A stretch of 64,000 nucleotides of DNA from Streptomyces sp. (GCF_031181555.1 NZ_JAPSKQ010000006.1:17720-81719); one strand, 5' to 3'. Positions 41,998-50,420 are shown, numbered from the stretch's first letter. The notes: a model not told the origin generated them from the sequence alone. Made by a program: numbers and translations.

Positions 41998-42639
41998 GTG
42001 GGTTCTGCGCGGCGTCAGGACATCCTGGAGGCGGCCTCGGAGGTGTTCGCCGAGCGCGGCTTCAAGAACGCCTCCATCGACGCGGTGGCCGAGCGCGCCG
42101 GGCTGACCCGGCAGGGAGTGCTGCACTACTTCCCCAGCAAGAAGCGGCTGCTCCTGGAGATGCTGTCCTTCCGCGAGCAGCTCAACCGAGAGCACCTGGC
42201 GGACCATCCGGTCGGCGAGGACCTGCCCGCCGACTTCGCGGCGGCCGTCGCCTTCGAACAGAGCCACCCCTCGTTCGCCACCGTGTACAGCGTGGTGATG
42301 GCCGAGGCGGTCACCGGCCGGGAGCCCGCCCGCGGTTACGTGGGAGACCGTCTGCGCTCGCTCCAGGCCCACCTCACCGCCCGACTGGCCGAGCGCTACG
42401 GCGAGCGGCTGCCCAGCGGCCTGAGCGCGTCGGCCGCCGCCACCGCCATCCTCGCCCTTGTGGAGGGCATCCACCAGTGGTGGCTGATGGACCCGGAGCC
42501 GGACGCGGACCACTACCCGACGATCGTGCGGGAGACGTTGTCGGTCCTGTTGGGTCTCACGGATGACGAGCCCGGGCACGAGGACACCCGGGGTGAGGGC
42601 GGGAACGGCCCCTCTCAGGCTCCCGCCGTGAACGGGTAG
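41998..42639 (+). CDS. TetR-family transcriptional regulator
   Basis: 213-residue regulator. DNA-binding domain: RRQDILEAASEVFAERGFKN, ASIDAVAERAGLTRQGVLHY and FPSKKRLLLEML. The ligand domain shows a TetR_C_6-like layout ending near VEGIHQWWLMDP. GTG start at 41998 after GGAAGG; GTG codons further upstream are possible but lack a ribosome-binding site. It lies 97 bases after the dehydrogenase, at the end of the long operon. Its last 25 bases overlap the 3' end of the convergent gene at 42615. It may sense a pathway intermediate; no operator could be assigned. Confidence 0.88.
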   Translation: MGSARRQDILEAASEVFAERGFKNASIDAVAERAGLTRQGVLHYFPSKKRLLLEMLSFREQLNREHLADHPVGEDLPADFAAAVAFEQSHPSFATVYSVVMAEAVTGREPARGYVGDRLRSLQAHLTARLAERYGERLPSGLSASAAATAILALVEGIHQWWLMDPEPDADHYPTIVRETLSVLLGLTDDEPGHEDTRGEGGNGPSQAPAVNG

Positions 42640-43496
42640 ACCCGGGTGAAGTCGGCACCCGGCTCGGCGGCGGCGAACGCCTCCCACACTGCCTGGGTGA
42701 CCGTGGCCACCGCGGCCGCGCCGCCCAGGTCCTCGGTCTCCCGCAGGTACAGGCCCACGTCCTTGGCCATCAGCGTGTTGCTGAACCCGGAGGCGTAACG
42801 GCCGGTCAGCACCTCGTCGGGGAACTTCTCCGCGGTGGCCCCGTTGCGTCCGCTGGAGGCGTTGAGGACCTCCAGCATCACGGCCATGTCCAGTCCCGCC
42901 GCCTGTCCGAAGGCGACGGCCTCGCTGGTCGCCGCGAGAGCGGTCGCGGACAGGAAGTTGTTGGCGAGCTTGAGCGCCTGCGCCTGGCCGGGCCGGTCGC
43001 CCACCCGCCGCCGGCGGTCGCTGAGCCCGGCCAGCACGGGTTCGACCCGCGCGCAGTCCTCGTCCGTCCCCGCGTACATGACCATCAGACTGCGCCTGCG
43101 GGCCCCCGTCACCCCACCGGACACGGGCGCGTCCACGTACGAGGGCCCCAGCCCGGCCAGCTCGCGGGCGGCCACGACTCCGACGGTGGAGGTGTCCACG
43201 ACGTGCGTGACCCGACTGTTGCGGGCGCCCGTCAGGTCCCGTACCACCGACGCGCAGACGGTCCCGTCCGGCAGGCTGAGCACCACGGTGTCCGCGGCAC
43301 GTGCCACGTCCGCGGGACCCGGCGCCCATCGGGCGCCTGTCGGGGTACGGGCCGGTCCGGCGGCGTCGTGGGCCACCACCTCGAATCCGTCCGCCACGAG
43401 GTTCGCCGCCAGCACACCACCCATGCTGCCCAGGCCCACGAACCCGACCACCCCGCGCCCGATCACCCCGCGCCCGACCGCCCCGTGCCCGCTCAC
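42615..43496 (-). CDS. 3-hydroxyisobutyrate dehydrogenase family protein
   Basis: 293-residue protein. A glycine/arginine repeat leader (MSGHGAVGRGVIGRG) precedes the Rossmann motif VGFVGLGSMGGVLAANLV. The substrate loop is YVDAPVSGGVTGARR and the catalytic lysine lies in ALKLANNFLSATAL. The GTG at 43496 overlaps the CMD gene's stop by four bases, which supports this start; a GTG about 15 codons further in would remove the repeat leader. It is more like classical HIBADH (GMAKDVGLYL-type C-terminal domain) than the paralogues at 41076 and 45457. Last gene of the ALDH-CMD-HIBADH operon; convergent with and overlapping the TetR gene. Confidence 0.9.
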   Translation of the reverse strand: MSGHGAVGRGVIGRGVVGFVGLGSMGGVLAANLVADGFEVVAHDAAGPARTPTGARWAPGPADVARAADTVVLSLPDGTVCASVVRDLTGARNSRVTHVVDTSTVGVVAARELAGLGPSYVDAPVSGGVTGARRRSLMVMYAGTDEDCARVEPVLAGLSDRRRRVGDRPGQAQALKLANNFLSATALAATSEAVAFGQAAGLDMAVMLEVLNASSGRNGATAEKFPDEVLTGRYASGFSNTLMAKDVGLYLRETEDLGGAAAVATVTQAVWEAFAAAEPGADFTRVYPFTAGA

Positions 43497-43864
43497 GCCG
43501 ACTCCCGCGCGGCGCGCACCTCACGCAGCACGGCCAGGGCGGCGCTCCCGGCCGGTGCACCGCAGTAGGCGGTGATCTGGAAGAGGAGTTCGTCCACCTC
43601 GGCGTCGCTGACGCCGGCACGGCCGGCGGCGCCCAGGTGGAGCCGGAACTCGCCCATGCGGCCCGTCGCGGCCGTCATCGCCAGGACCAGCAGGCTGCGG
43701 TCGCGCGTGGTCAGCGGACCGCCGCGCGCCCACACGCCCCACGCCAGCGCGGTGAGGTAGTCCCGGTAGCCCTCCGGTGCCGCGAGCGCGGTCCGCGCAC
43801 CGTCGTCGCCGATCACCTCCCGGCGGATCGCCCGCGCCGCTTCTTGCTGCTTCTCGTCGTACAT
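43493..43864 (-). CDS. Carboxymuconolactone decarboxylase family protein (PcaC-like)
   Basis: 123-residue protein of PcaC size. Core: LTALAWGVWARGGPLTTRDR, SLLVLAMTAATGRMGEFRLH, LHLGAAGRAGVSDAEVDELL and ITAYCGAPAGSAAL. The family histidine of the HxxxA motif is present (HLGAA). It could decarboxylate or isomerise a ring lactone, but PcaB and PcaD partners are absent here, so a protocatechuate role is not supported. Start ATG with GGAG. Coupled by GTGA to the HIBADH-like gene downstream. Confidence 0.85.
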   Translation of the reverse strand: MYDEKQQEAARAIRREVIGDDGARTALAAPEGYRDYLTALAWGVWARGGPLTTRDRSLLVLAMTAATGRMGEFRLHLGAAGRAGVSDAEVDELLFQITAYCGAPAGSAALAVLREVRAARESA

Positions 43865-43942
43865 CCACCGCTCCTTCGAAGCCGTCGCTGCCGCTGTCGT
43901 GCCGTCGCCACGCTCCCGCGCGGCCCGCGCCGTGACCCGGGT

Positions 43943-43964
43943 GTCAGCGCAAGGTCGCGCTGAC
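43943..43964 (-). terminator. Hairpin overlapping the ALDH stop codon
   Basis: Perfect eight-base-pair stem GTCAGCGC / GCGCTGAC with a six-base loop, covering the last codons and stop of the aldehyde dehydrogenase, upstream of the CMD gene. It may act as a partial terminator or a 3' RNA-stabilising element within the operon. Confidence 0.4.
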
Positions 43965-45359
43965 GGTCTTCAGCTGCGCGTACTCGTGCAGGGCGGCAAG
44001 GCCCTTCTCCCGCCCGTAACCGCTGCGCTTGTAGCCGCCGAAGGGCGTCTCCACGGTCAACGGCCCGCCGTTCACCGCGACCTGCCCCGCCTCGATGCGC
44101 TCGGCGAGCCGCAGGCCGCGTGCCAGGTCTCCGCTCCACACCGCGGCCACCAGCCCGTACTCGGTGTCGTTGGCCAGCTCGAGAGCCCCGTCCTCGTCCT
44201 CGAAGGGCACGGTGACGAGGACGGGACCGAACACCTCCTCGCGGGCGACGGGTGCGTCCGGATCGACCCGGGCGAACACCGTGGGCCGTACGTACAGGCC
44301 GCGTGCTGCTGAGCCCTCCTCGTACGGACCGCCACCGGTGGCGGGCGGGACCGGCGCGTCCGCGAGGAGGTCCAGCACCTTCCGGTACTGCGCTTCGGTG
44401 ATGAGCGGCCCGAAGTCCACACCGGGCCGCAGTCCGGCAACCGCCGTGACGACCCGATCGACCACCTCGTCGTGGACCGACTCCTCCACCAGCAGCCTCG
44501 TGGTGGCCGAGCACACCTGACCGGAGTTGGCCGTCAGCGCCGTCACGGCCGCGGCGACCGCACCGTCCAGGTCGGCATCCGCGAACACCACCAGCGGTGA
44601 CTTCCCGCCCAGCTCCAGGGTCAGCGGCAGCAGGCGACCGCCCGCCACTCCCGCCAGGTAGCGTCCGGTGGCCACGGATCCGGTGAAAGCGAGCCTCCGT
44701 ATCCCCGGGTGGGCGGCCAGCGCCTCGCCCGCCTCGGGGCCGGTGCCGGTGATCACGTTCAGCACCCCGGCCGGCAGTCCCGCCTCCGCGGCGAGTCCGG
44801 CCAGCCGCAGGGTCGACACGGAGGTGAACTCCGAGGGCTTGATCACCACCGCGTTGCCCATCGCCAGCGCGGGGGCGAGCGCCCGGCAGGCCTGGTTGAG
44901 CGGCAGGTTCCAGGGAGTGATCACCCCGACGACGCCGTACGGCTCGTAGCGCGTGTAGGTGTGGACCCCGGCCCCCTGCTCGATCACCTGCCCCTGGCCG
45001 GCCGCCCGCACGACGCCCGCGTAGTAGCGGAAGTACGCCGCGGACGTCTCCACCTCCAGCCGCAGCTGTGCCAGGACCTTGCCCGTGCAGGCCCGCTCCA
45101 GCTCCATGAGCGTCTCCGCGTCGGCCTCGACGGCGTCCGCGATGCGGTGCAGCACCGCGGCGCGCTCCGCCGGTGAGCGGTGGGCCCAGGCGTGCCGGGC
45201 GTTCTCGGCCGCCACCACCGCCCGTGCCACGTCGGCCGGGCTTCCCGCGGCGATCTCGTCACCCGGCTTCCCGGTGGCCGGATCCAGCGTCGGCAGCCAG
45301 GCGCGTCCCTCCGGGGGCGTGTGCCGTCCGTCGATCCAGTGGTCGTGACGTATCGCCAA
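43944..45359 (-). CDS. Aldehyde dehydrogenase
   Basis: 471-residue aldehyde dehydrogenase. Cofactor and catalytic motifs: VITPWNLPLNQACRALAPAL, FTGSVATGRYLAGV, glutamate in LTLELGGKSPLVVF and catalytic cysteine in NSGQVCSATTR. C terminus ETPFGGYKRSGYGREKG. The TTG at 45359 is chosen because GTGGAGG lies seven bases upstream; another TTG five codons earlier would overlap that site. First gene of a minus-strand operon with CMD and HIBADH genes, divergent from the HIBADH paralogue at 45457 across a degraded GAGAAT-type operator. Confidence 0.93.
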   Translation of the reverse strand: MAIRHDHWIDGRHTPPEGRAWLPTLDPATGKPGDEIAAGSPADVARAVVAAENARHAWAHRSPAERAAVLHRIADAVEADAETLMELERACTGKVLAQLRLEVETSAAYFRYYAGVVRAAGQGQVIEQGAGVHTYTRYEPYGVVGVITPWNLPLNQACRALAPALAMGNAVVIKPSEFTSVSTLRLAGLAAEAGLPAGVLNVITGTGPEAGEALAAHPGIRRLAFTGSVATGRYLAGVAGGRLLPLTLELGGKSPLVVFADADLDGAVAAAVTALTANSGQVCSATTRLLVEESVHDEVVDRVVTAVAGLRPGVDFGPLITEAQYRKVLDLLADAPVPPATGGGPYEEGSAARGLYVRPTVFARVDPDAPVAREEVFGPVLVTVPFEDEDGALELANDTEYGLVAAVWSGDLARGLRLAERIEAGQVAVNGGPLTVETPFGGYKRSGYGREKGLAALHEYAQLKTVSATLR

Positions 45360-45398
45360 GGCCGACCTCCACAAGTGAGAGTTGTGCTAACGATAACT

Positions 45399-45413
45399 GA
45401 GAATGGCATTTCC
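45399..45413. promoter_or_regulatory. Degraded GAGAAT-type operator
   Basis: GAGAATGGCATTTCC, perfect left arm and two changes in the right arm. It lies in the 97-base divergent gap between the ALDH operon (start 45359) and the HIBADH-like gene (start 45457). Confidence 0.55.
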
Positions 45414-45456
45414 GAAAGAGGCTGGTGCGCGGAGAGCGCGAAAGGCGGAGGTCGTT

Positions 45457-46260
45457 ATGGAGCTGGGTTTCGTAGGCGCGGGGCGAATGGGCCGTCCCAT
45501 GGTGCGGCGGCTCGTCGGGGCCGGGCACCGGGTGCGCGTGTACGCCCGTGACTCCGGGGTGCGGGAGGCTCTCGCCCGCGACGGGGCGGAGCCGGTCGCC
45601 TCGCTCACCTCCGCGGTGCGCGGAGTGGACGCCTTGTTCGTCTGCGTGCTCACGGACGCCCAGGTGCGGGAGGTGTGCTTCGACGGGGCGTTGCTCCCGG
45701 CGCTCCCCGGCGGGTCGGTGCTCGCCGTGCACACCACCGGTGACCCGCGTACGGTCCGTGCGCTGGCCGACCGGGGCGCCGACGTCGTGGACGTGCCCGT
45801 CAGCGGCGGCCCCCACGACGTCGAGGCCGGCCGCCTGACCGTCTTCGCCGGGGGAGAGCGGCATGCGGTGGAGCGGGTGCTGCCCGCGCTGAACGCCTAC
45901 GCCGACCCGGTTCTGCATGTCGGCGGGCTCGGTGCAGGACAGAGCGTGAAGCTGCTCAACAATGCGGTGTTCGCTGCCCAGTTGGGTTTGCTCGCGCAGG
46001 CGGCGCGGCTCGGGGAGCGGCTCGGCGTCGAGGAGGGTGTGCTGCTCGACGCGCTGTCGCACGGCAGCGCGTCGAGCAACGCGTCGATGGTGTCCGCCGC
46101 GCGGGGAGGAGTGGGCGGGCTGGCCGTCAGCGCCGGAGCCTTCCTCCGCAAGGACCTCGCGGTGGTCGCGGGCCTGGCCGGGGAACTGGGGCTGTCGCTC
46201 GGCCCGATGGAGCCCGCGGTACGGACTCTGGGGGGACTGCTCCCCGTCGACGGCGGCTGA
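45457..46260 (+). CDS. 3-hydroxyisobutyrate dehydrogenase-like NAD(P)-binding protein
   Basis: 267-residue beta-hydroxyacid dehydrogenase family member: Rossmann start MELGFVGAGRMGRPMVRRLV, substrate loop DVPVSGGPHDVEAGRL, lysine in GQSVKLLNNAVFAAQLGLL, helical C-terminal domain with DALSHGSASSNASMV. The ATG at 45457 has GGAGG upstream; an ATG at 45403 lies inside the operator and was rejected. Closest relative in the window is 41076-41900, sharing the KLLNN-AQLGL signature and the GSAS motif, so the two arose by duplication. Divergent from the ALDH operon. Substrate unknown. Confidence 0.9.
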   Translation: MELGFVGAGRMGRPMVRRLVGAGHRVRVYARDSGVREALARDGAEPVASLTSAVRGVDALFVCVLTDAQVREVCFDGALLPALPGGSVLAVHTTGDPRTVRALADRGADVVDVPVSGGPHDVEAGRLTVFAGGERHAVERVLPALNAYADPVLHVGGLGAGQSVKLLNNAVFAAQLGLLAQAARLGERLGVEEGVLLDALSHGSASSNASMVSAARGGVGGLAVSAGAFLRKDLAVVAGLAGELGLSLGPMEPAVRTLGGLLPVDGG

Positions 46261-46562
46261 CGGCTCGGGCGGGAGCGATGGCCGCTCACGGCCTGCGGCA
46301 ACAGTATTCTCCACATGAGAGATCGCTGTTATCGTCGTGTCGACCGGCCGCGCGGAGTGGACGGGGTCCGGCCGGCGACCGCGCGGTGTCGTGTGCCCTG
46401 CGCACGGCACCACGCGCCACCACGTGCGGCAGCGACGCCGGTCCGGAGCGTCGGTCGCCGCGTCCGGTGCCGTCCAGCGAGCAGACACGGAGATTCCGCC
46501 ATGGTCCATGTCCTCACCGCCCTGTTCACCTCGCCCGGTCCGCGCATCGGAACGGTCGCGTG
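46261..46562. other. Gap with operator-like half-site and no gene
   Basis: Some 300 bases between the HIBADH-like gene and the amidohydrolase. Near the left it holds an imperfect inverted repeat AACAG...CTGTT (46300-46330) that encloses ATTCTC-CACAT-GAGAGAT. The rest is GC-rich without convincing coding potential. A small plus-strand frame at 46315-46563 has no recognisable domain and was not called. It probably contains the promoter of the amidohydrolase/GMC unit. Confidence 0.5.
46297..46311. promoter_or_regulatory. Half-site of the GAGAAT-type operator
   Basis: GGCAACAGTATTCTC: right arm perfect, left arm with three mismatches. An everted partial copy (GAGAGAT) follows five bases later. 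It is weak alone, but it lies in the only gap that could serve the amidohydrolase/GMC unit. Confidence 0.35.
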
Positions 46563-47828
46563 ATGGCGCCGGGGGAGAGGGCACCGCGCCCTCCTGTACT
46601 GCTGCGGGCGGCGCGGCTGCTCGACATCGACAAGGGCGAACTCGTCGAACCCGGCGGGCTGCTGGTCAGCGGCGAGCACATCACCGAGGTGGGCCGGCCG
46701 GACAGGCTTCCCGAGGGCACCGTGGTGCGGGACCTCGGGGACGTCACCCTGATGCCCGGCCTGATGGACATGGAGGTCAACCTCTTCCTCGGCGGACCCG
46801 ACCACCGCAGCCCGCTGATCCCGGTGCAGGAGGACCCGGCCGTGCGCACCCTGCGCGCGGCGGCCAACGCCCGCCGGACCCTCCGGCGCGGGTACACCAC
46901 CGTGCGCAACCTGGGCCTGTTCGTGCAGACGGGGGGCGTCCTCCTCGACGTCGCGCTGAAGAAGGCCATCGACCTCGGCTGGGTCGAAGGACCGCGCGTG
47001 GTGCCGGCCGGGCACGCCATCGCCCCGACCGGCGGACACCTCGACCCCACCATGTTCCAGGCGTTCGCCCCCGGAGTGCTGCCGCTCACCGTGGAGGAGG
47101 GCATCGCCAACGGTGTGGCGGAGGTGCGCAAGGCGGTCCGGTACCAGATCAAGTACGGCGCACGCGTGATCAAGGTGTGCGCGTCCAACGGGGTCATGTC
47201 GCACACCGGGCCCGCGGGAGCCCAGCAGTACTCGGACGAGGAGCTGCGCGCCATCGTCGACGAGGCGCACCGGGCGGGCGTGAAGGTCGCCGCGCACTGC
47301 ATGGGCGACTCGGCGATCCGGGCCGCGATCGAGGCCGGCATCGACTGCATCGAGCACGGCTTCCTGGCGAGCGACGCCACCCTGGACCTGATGGCGGAGC
47401 GCGGCACCTTCCTGGTCGCCACCACTTACCTGACCGAGGGGATGAGCACCGAGCACGCCGACCCCGCCCTCAGGGCCAAGGCGGCCGACGTCTTCCCGCG
47501 GGCCCGCGAGTCCACGTCCCGCGCGATCCGGCGCGGCGTCAAGGTCGCCCTCGGCACCGACGCCCCGGCCGTTCCGCACGGCAGGGGAGCGCTGGAGTTG
47601 CGCGCCCTGGTGGACCGGGGCATGCGGCCTCTCCAAGCCCTGCGCGCCGCGACCACGGTCGCCGCCGATCTGATCGACGCGGACGACCGGGGACGCTTGG
47701 AACCCGGCCTGCTCGCGGACGTCATCGCCGTGCCCGGAGACCCGCTCGCGGACGTCTCCGTCACCGAGCGGGTGTCGTTCGTCATGAAGGGCGGCCGGGT
47801 GCACCGCGACGACACGCCGGTGCCCTGA
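46563..47828 (+). CDS. Amidohydrolase-family protein lacking the HxH metal motif
   Basis: 421-residue protein of the imidazolonepropionase/prolidase-like branch. The beta-domain start (PVLLRAARLLDIDKGELVEP) and the barrel motifs are recognisable: IKVCASNGVMSHT (with a lysine), VAAHCMGDSAI, DCIEHGFLA and ALGTDAPAVPHG. At strand one, where relatives read DxHxH, this protein reads GLMDMEVNLFLGG, so both metal-binding histidines are replaced (Glu and Asn). Either a mononuclear site with altered ligands is used or hydrolysis is lost. Start ATG at 46563, downstream of GGAACGG. Followed by a terminator-like hairpin and then the GMC oxidoreductase. Confidence 0.85.
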   Translation: MAPGERAPRPPVLLRAARLLDIDKGELVEPGGLLVSGEHITEVGRPDRLPEGTVVRDLGDVTLMPGLMDMEVNLFLGGPDHRSPLIPVQEDPAVRTLRAAANARRTLRRGYTTVRNLGLFVQTGGVLLDVALKKAIDLGWVEGPRVVPAGHAIAPTGGHLDPTMFQAFAPGVLPLTVEEGIANGVAEVRKAVRYQIKYGARVIKVCASNGVMSHTGPAGAQQYSDEELRAIVDEAHRAGVKVAAHCMGDSAIRAAIEAGIDCIEHGFLASDATLDLMAERGTFLVATTYLTEGMSTEHADPALRAKAADVFPRARESTSRAIRRGVKVALGTDAPAVPHGRGALELRALVDRGMRPLQALRAATTVAADLIDADDRGRLEPGLLADVIAVPGDPLADVSVTERVSFVMKGGRVHRDDTPVP

Positions 47829-47863
47829 CCCCACGACCCGGCCGGCCGAGCCACGGGGAGCCG

Positions 47864-47888
47864 GGGGTCGCGCGCCGGCCGCGACCCC
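47864..47888 (+). terminator. Hairpin after the amidohydrolase
   Basis: Nine-base-pair stem GGGGTCGCG / CGCGACCCC with a seven-base loop, about 35 bases after the amidohydrolase stop and 145 bases before the GMC gene. GC-rich without a T run, as usual for this kind of genome. Confidence 0.6.
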
Positions 47889-48032
47889 GTCCCACGGCGG
47901 TGAGGGATCCGCGGGACCACGCCGGTGCCGACCGGACCACTCGTGTCACGACTGCCCGACGCGAGCGGTCCCGCGGCACCCGCCCCGGTCCTCCCGGCGG
48001 CGCTCCCGAGCCGCGATGAAGGAGTCTCCTAC

Positions 48033-49637
48033 ATGTACGACTACGTGATCGCGGGCGCCGGATCGGCGGGCTGCGTGCTGGCCGACCGGCTCTCGCGCGA
48101 CCCCGGCGTCCGGGTGCTGCTCGTGGAGGCCGGCGGCGTCGACCGCCACCCCTACCTGCGGATCCCCAAGGGAGTCGGAAAGCTCTTCGGCGACCCGTCC
48201 TACTCCTGGCACTACCGCACCCGGCCCATGCGGCCCGGCGGGAACCCGGACATGTGGGTGCGCGGCAAGGTGCTCGGCGGTTCGAGCTCCGTCAACGGCA
48301 TGGTCTACAACCGGGGCACCCGCGCCGACTGGGACGGCCTGGAGGCGCTCGGCAATCCCGGGTGGGGCTGGGACTCGCTCCTGCCCGCCTTCCGCGCCAT
48401 CGAGAACAACGCCCTGGGCGCTTCGCCCACCCGGGGCACCGGCGGTCCCCTGCACGTCTCCACCGTCCGCGACCCGGATCCGCTGTGCGACGAACTCATC
48501 ACCACGGGCGAGTCGCTCGGACTGCGGGCGGTGCCCGACGTCAACGAGCACGACGGCGAACGGATCGGCTACACCATGGCCACCATCAAGGCCGGTCAGC
48601 GCTTCAGCGCCGCCCGCGCCTTCCTCCGCCCCGCGCGCTCCCGACCGAATCTGGCCGTTGCCGCGAACACCACCGTCACGCGAGTGCTGTTCGACGGGGA
48701 CAAGGCGACCGGCGTACGCGTGCGCAAGGCCGACGGCACGAGCGAGGAGATCCGCGCCCGGCGCGAGGTGGTCCTCAGCCTCGGCAGCCTGGCCACGCCC
48801 AAGCTGCTCCAGCTGTCGGGCATCGGCCCCGCCGAGGCGTTGCGCGCCGCGGGCGTGGACGTGCGCCTCGACCGCCCGCTGGTGGGTGCACGGTTGCGCG
48901 AACACCGTTGTCTGGCGCTGCGGTTCCGCCTCAACGCCCCGCTCGGCGCCAACCGGCAACTGGCCGGCTCCCTCGCCCAGGCCCGCACCGGCGCCGCCTA
49001 CCTGCTCACCCGTAAGGGCCCGCTGGCCCGGCCGGCCTACGACGTGATGGCGTTCCTCAAGTCCCGTCCGGACGCCGAACGCCCCGACGCCGAGGTGCTG
49101 CTGGCACCCTGGTCCCTGGGCGCGCTGAAACCGGGCAAGCCCGCGGAGGTGGAGCGGGAACCGGGGGTGTCGGCGTGCGCGATGGTGCTGCGTCCCACCT
49201 CGGAGGGCTCGCTGACCATCACCTCGGCCGACCCCGACGCCGGCCTGGACATCGACCCCGGGTACTTCGCCACGGAGCACGACCGGAGGGTCACCGCCGA
49301 CCTGTTCCGGCGGCTGCGCGACTACTTCGCCACCGACCCCATCGCCTCCCGCATCCGGCGCGAGACCTTCCCCGGCCCGGGGGTCGCCTCCGACTCCGAG
49401 GAGGACATCGTGCGGTCGGCCCTCGACGGGGGCTACTGCGGCTTCCACGCCATCGGCACCTGCGCCATGGGCTCCGCACCGGAGGACGTCACCGACCCGG
49501 AGCTGCGCGTGCGCGGCGTGGACAACCTCCGGGTGGTCGACGCGTCCGTCCTGCCGGTGATGGTCGCGGGCAATCTCAACGGGCCGGTGATGGCGATGGC
49601 CTGGCGGACGGCCGGGTCCATCCTCGCGGACAGGTGA
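48033..49637 (+). CDS. GMC-family oxidoreductase (choline dehydrogenase-like)
   Basis: 534-residue FAD-dependent alcohol oxidase/dehydrogenase. N-terminal FAD motif YDYVIAGAGSAGCVLADRL and VLLVEAGG; GMC signature GKVLGGSSSVNGMVYNRG; C-terminal active site with FHAIGTCAMG (catalytic histidine) and VAGNLNGPVMAMA (Asn partner). ATG at 48033 with AAGGAG eight bases upstream; the frame upstream of it is non-coding. It would oxidise a primary or secondary alcohol to an aldehyde or ketone. It ends at a strong shared terminator and converges with the pseudo-hydrolase gene. Confidence 0.94.
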   Translation: MYDYVIAGAGSAGCVLADRLSRDPGVRVLLVEAGGVDRHPYLRIPKGVGKLFGDPSYSWHYRTRPMRPGGNPDMWVRGKVLGGSSSVNGMVYNRGTRADWDGLEALGNPGWGWDSLLPAFRAIENNALGASPTRGTGGPLHVSTVRDPDPLCDELITTGESLGLRAVPDVNEHDGERIGYTMATIKAGQRFSAARAFLRPARSRPNLAVAANTTVTRVLFDGDKATGVRVRKADGTSEEIRARREVVLSLGSLATPKLLQLSGIGPAEALRAAGVDVRLDRPLVGARLREHRCLALRFRLNAPLGANRQLAGSLAQARTGAAYLLTRKGPLARPAYDVMAFLKSRPDAERPDAEVLLAPWSLGALKPGKPAEVEREPGVSACAMVLRPTSEGSLTITSADPDAGLDIDPGYFATEHDRRVTADLFRRLRDYFATDPIASRIRRETFPGPGVASDSEEDIVRSALDGGYCGFHAIGTCAMGSAPEDVTDPELRVRGVDNLRVVDASVLPVMVAGNLNGPVMAMAWRTAGSILADR

Positions 49638-49640
49638 GGA

Positions 49641-49668
49641 CCGGCGGGGGCGTGCGGGCCCCCGCCGG
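49641..49668. terminator. Bidirectional terminator hairpin
   Basis: Perfect 11-base-pair stem CCGGCGGGGGC / GCCCCCGCCGG with a six-base loop. It sits between the convergent GMC oxidoreductase and pseudo-hydrolase genes and could stop transcription from both sides. Confidence 0.78.
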
Positions 49669-49685
49669 CCGTCGTCGCCGTGGTC

Positions 49686-50420
49686 TCAGAAGTCCGAGGA
49701 ACTGAGCGACGCCGACCTGTGCCACGTCTGGAGGAACACCGCCATGGCGCCCAGCTGCCGCAGTCCCTGCGCCGACAGGTCCTCGTAGACGCGCAGGTCC
49801 ACGGCGACCCCGGAGTGCGCGGCCCGGGTGGCGAACGACAGGGTGTCGTCGAGCAGCACCTCCGTGCCCGCCGCGTGGAGCTGCACCGGGGGCAGACCGT
49901 GCAGGTTGCCGTGGAGCGGGCTGAGCAAGGGATGGTCGCGCGGGGTGGACCCCGCGTAGGCCGCCGCCCGCACAGGGAGGGTCTCGGCGTCCACCGTGCG
50001 GTCGGCGGCCGCGTTGAGGAGCAGGCTCGGCGCGTCGAGGGTGAAGTCCAGCACCGGTGACGTCAGCACCGCGCAGGTGGGCAGCGGTGCGCCCTCGTCC
50101 CGCAGACGCAGCAGCAGGCCGGCCGCCAGAGCGCCGCCGAGCCGCTTGCCGGCCACCGCCACCGGTCCCCGGTCGTGGCAGTACTCCCAGGCGGCGTACA
50201 CGTCCTCCAGCGCCTGGGGGAAGCGCGGGCGATAGCGTGCGCACACGACCGCCTGGCCGGTGAGCCGCGTCAGCTCCCGGGCGGTCGGCAGCGCGTCTTG
50301 AGGGGTGCCCGCCAGCCGGGGATCGCCGTGCACGTACAGCACGGTCTGCTCGGCGGCCGTGCCCTCCGGCCGCGTTTCAGGTCCGAACAGGCCTTCTTCC
50401 ACACGGACTTCACTTGCCAC
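49686..50420 (-). CDS. HSL-like alpha/beta-hydrolase with lost catalytic residues (pseudo-enzyme)
   Basis: 244-residue member of the hormone-sensitive-lipase/esterase fold (VVCARYRPRFPQALEDVYAA and LTSPVLDFTLD are typical). The residues needed for catalysis are altered. The oxyanion motif HGGG reads VHGDP. The nucleophile motif GDSAGG reads AGKRLGG, with no serine. The histidine region, usually PHGF-like, reads SAQGLRQLG without histidine. The conserved Asp (EVLLDD) remains. The frame is intact with normal codon bias and overlaps the upstream crotonase by 11 bases, so it is expressed but probably not an esterase. A binding, regulatory or scaffolding role is possible. Confidence 0.85.
   Translation of the reverse strand: MASEVRVEEGLFGPETRPEGTAAEQTVLYVHGDPRLAGTPQDALPTARELTRLTGQAVVCARYRPRFPQALEDVYAAWEYCHDRGPVAVAGKRLGGALAAGLLLRLRDEGAPLPTCAVLTSPVLDFTLDAPSLLLNAAADRTVDAETLPVRAAAYAGSTPRDHPLLSPLHGNLHGLPPVQLHAAGTEVLLDDTLSFATRAAHSGVAVDLRVYEDLSAQGLRQLGAMAVFLQTWHRSASLSSSDF

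Noticed and set aside
43493..43864. pcaC of a protocatechuate pathway
   Set aside because: Size fits, but no pcaB, pcaD, pcaG/H or related ring-cleavage gene is nearby, and the neighbours are ALDH and HIBADH genes.
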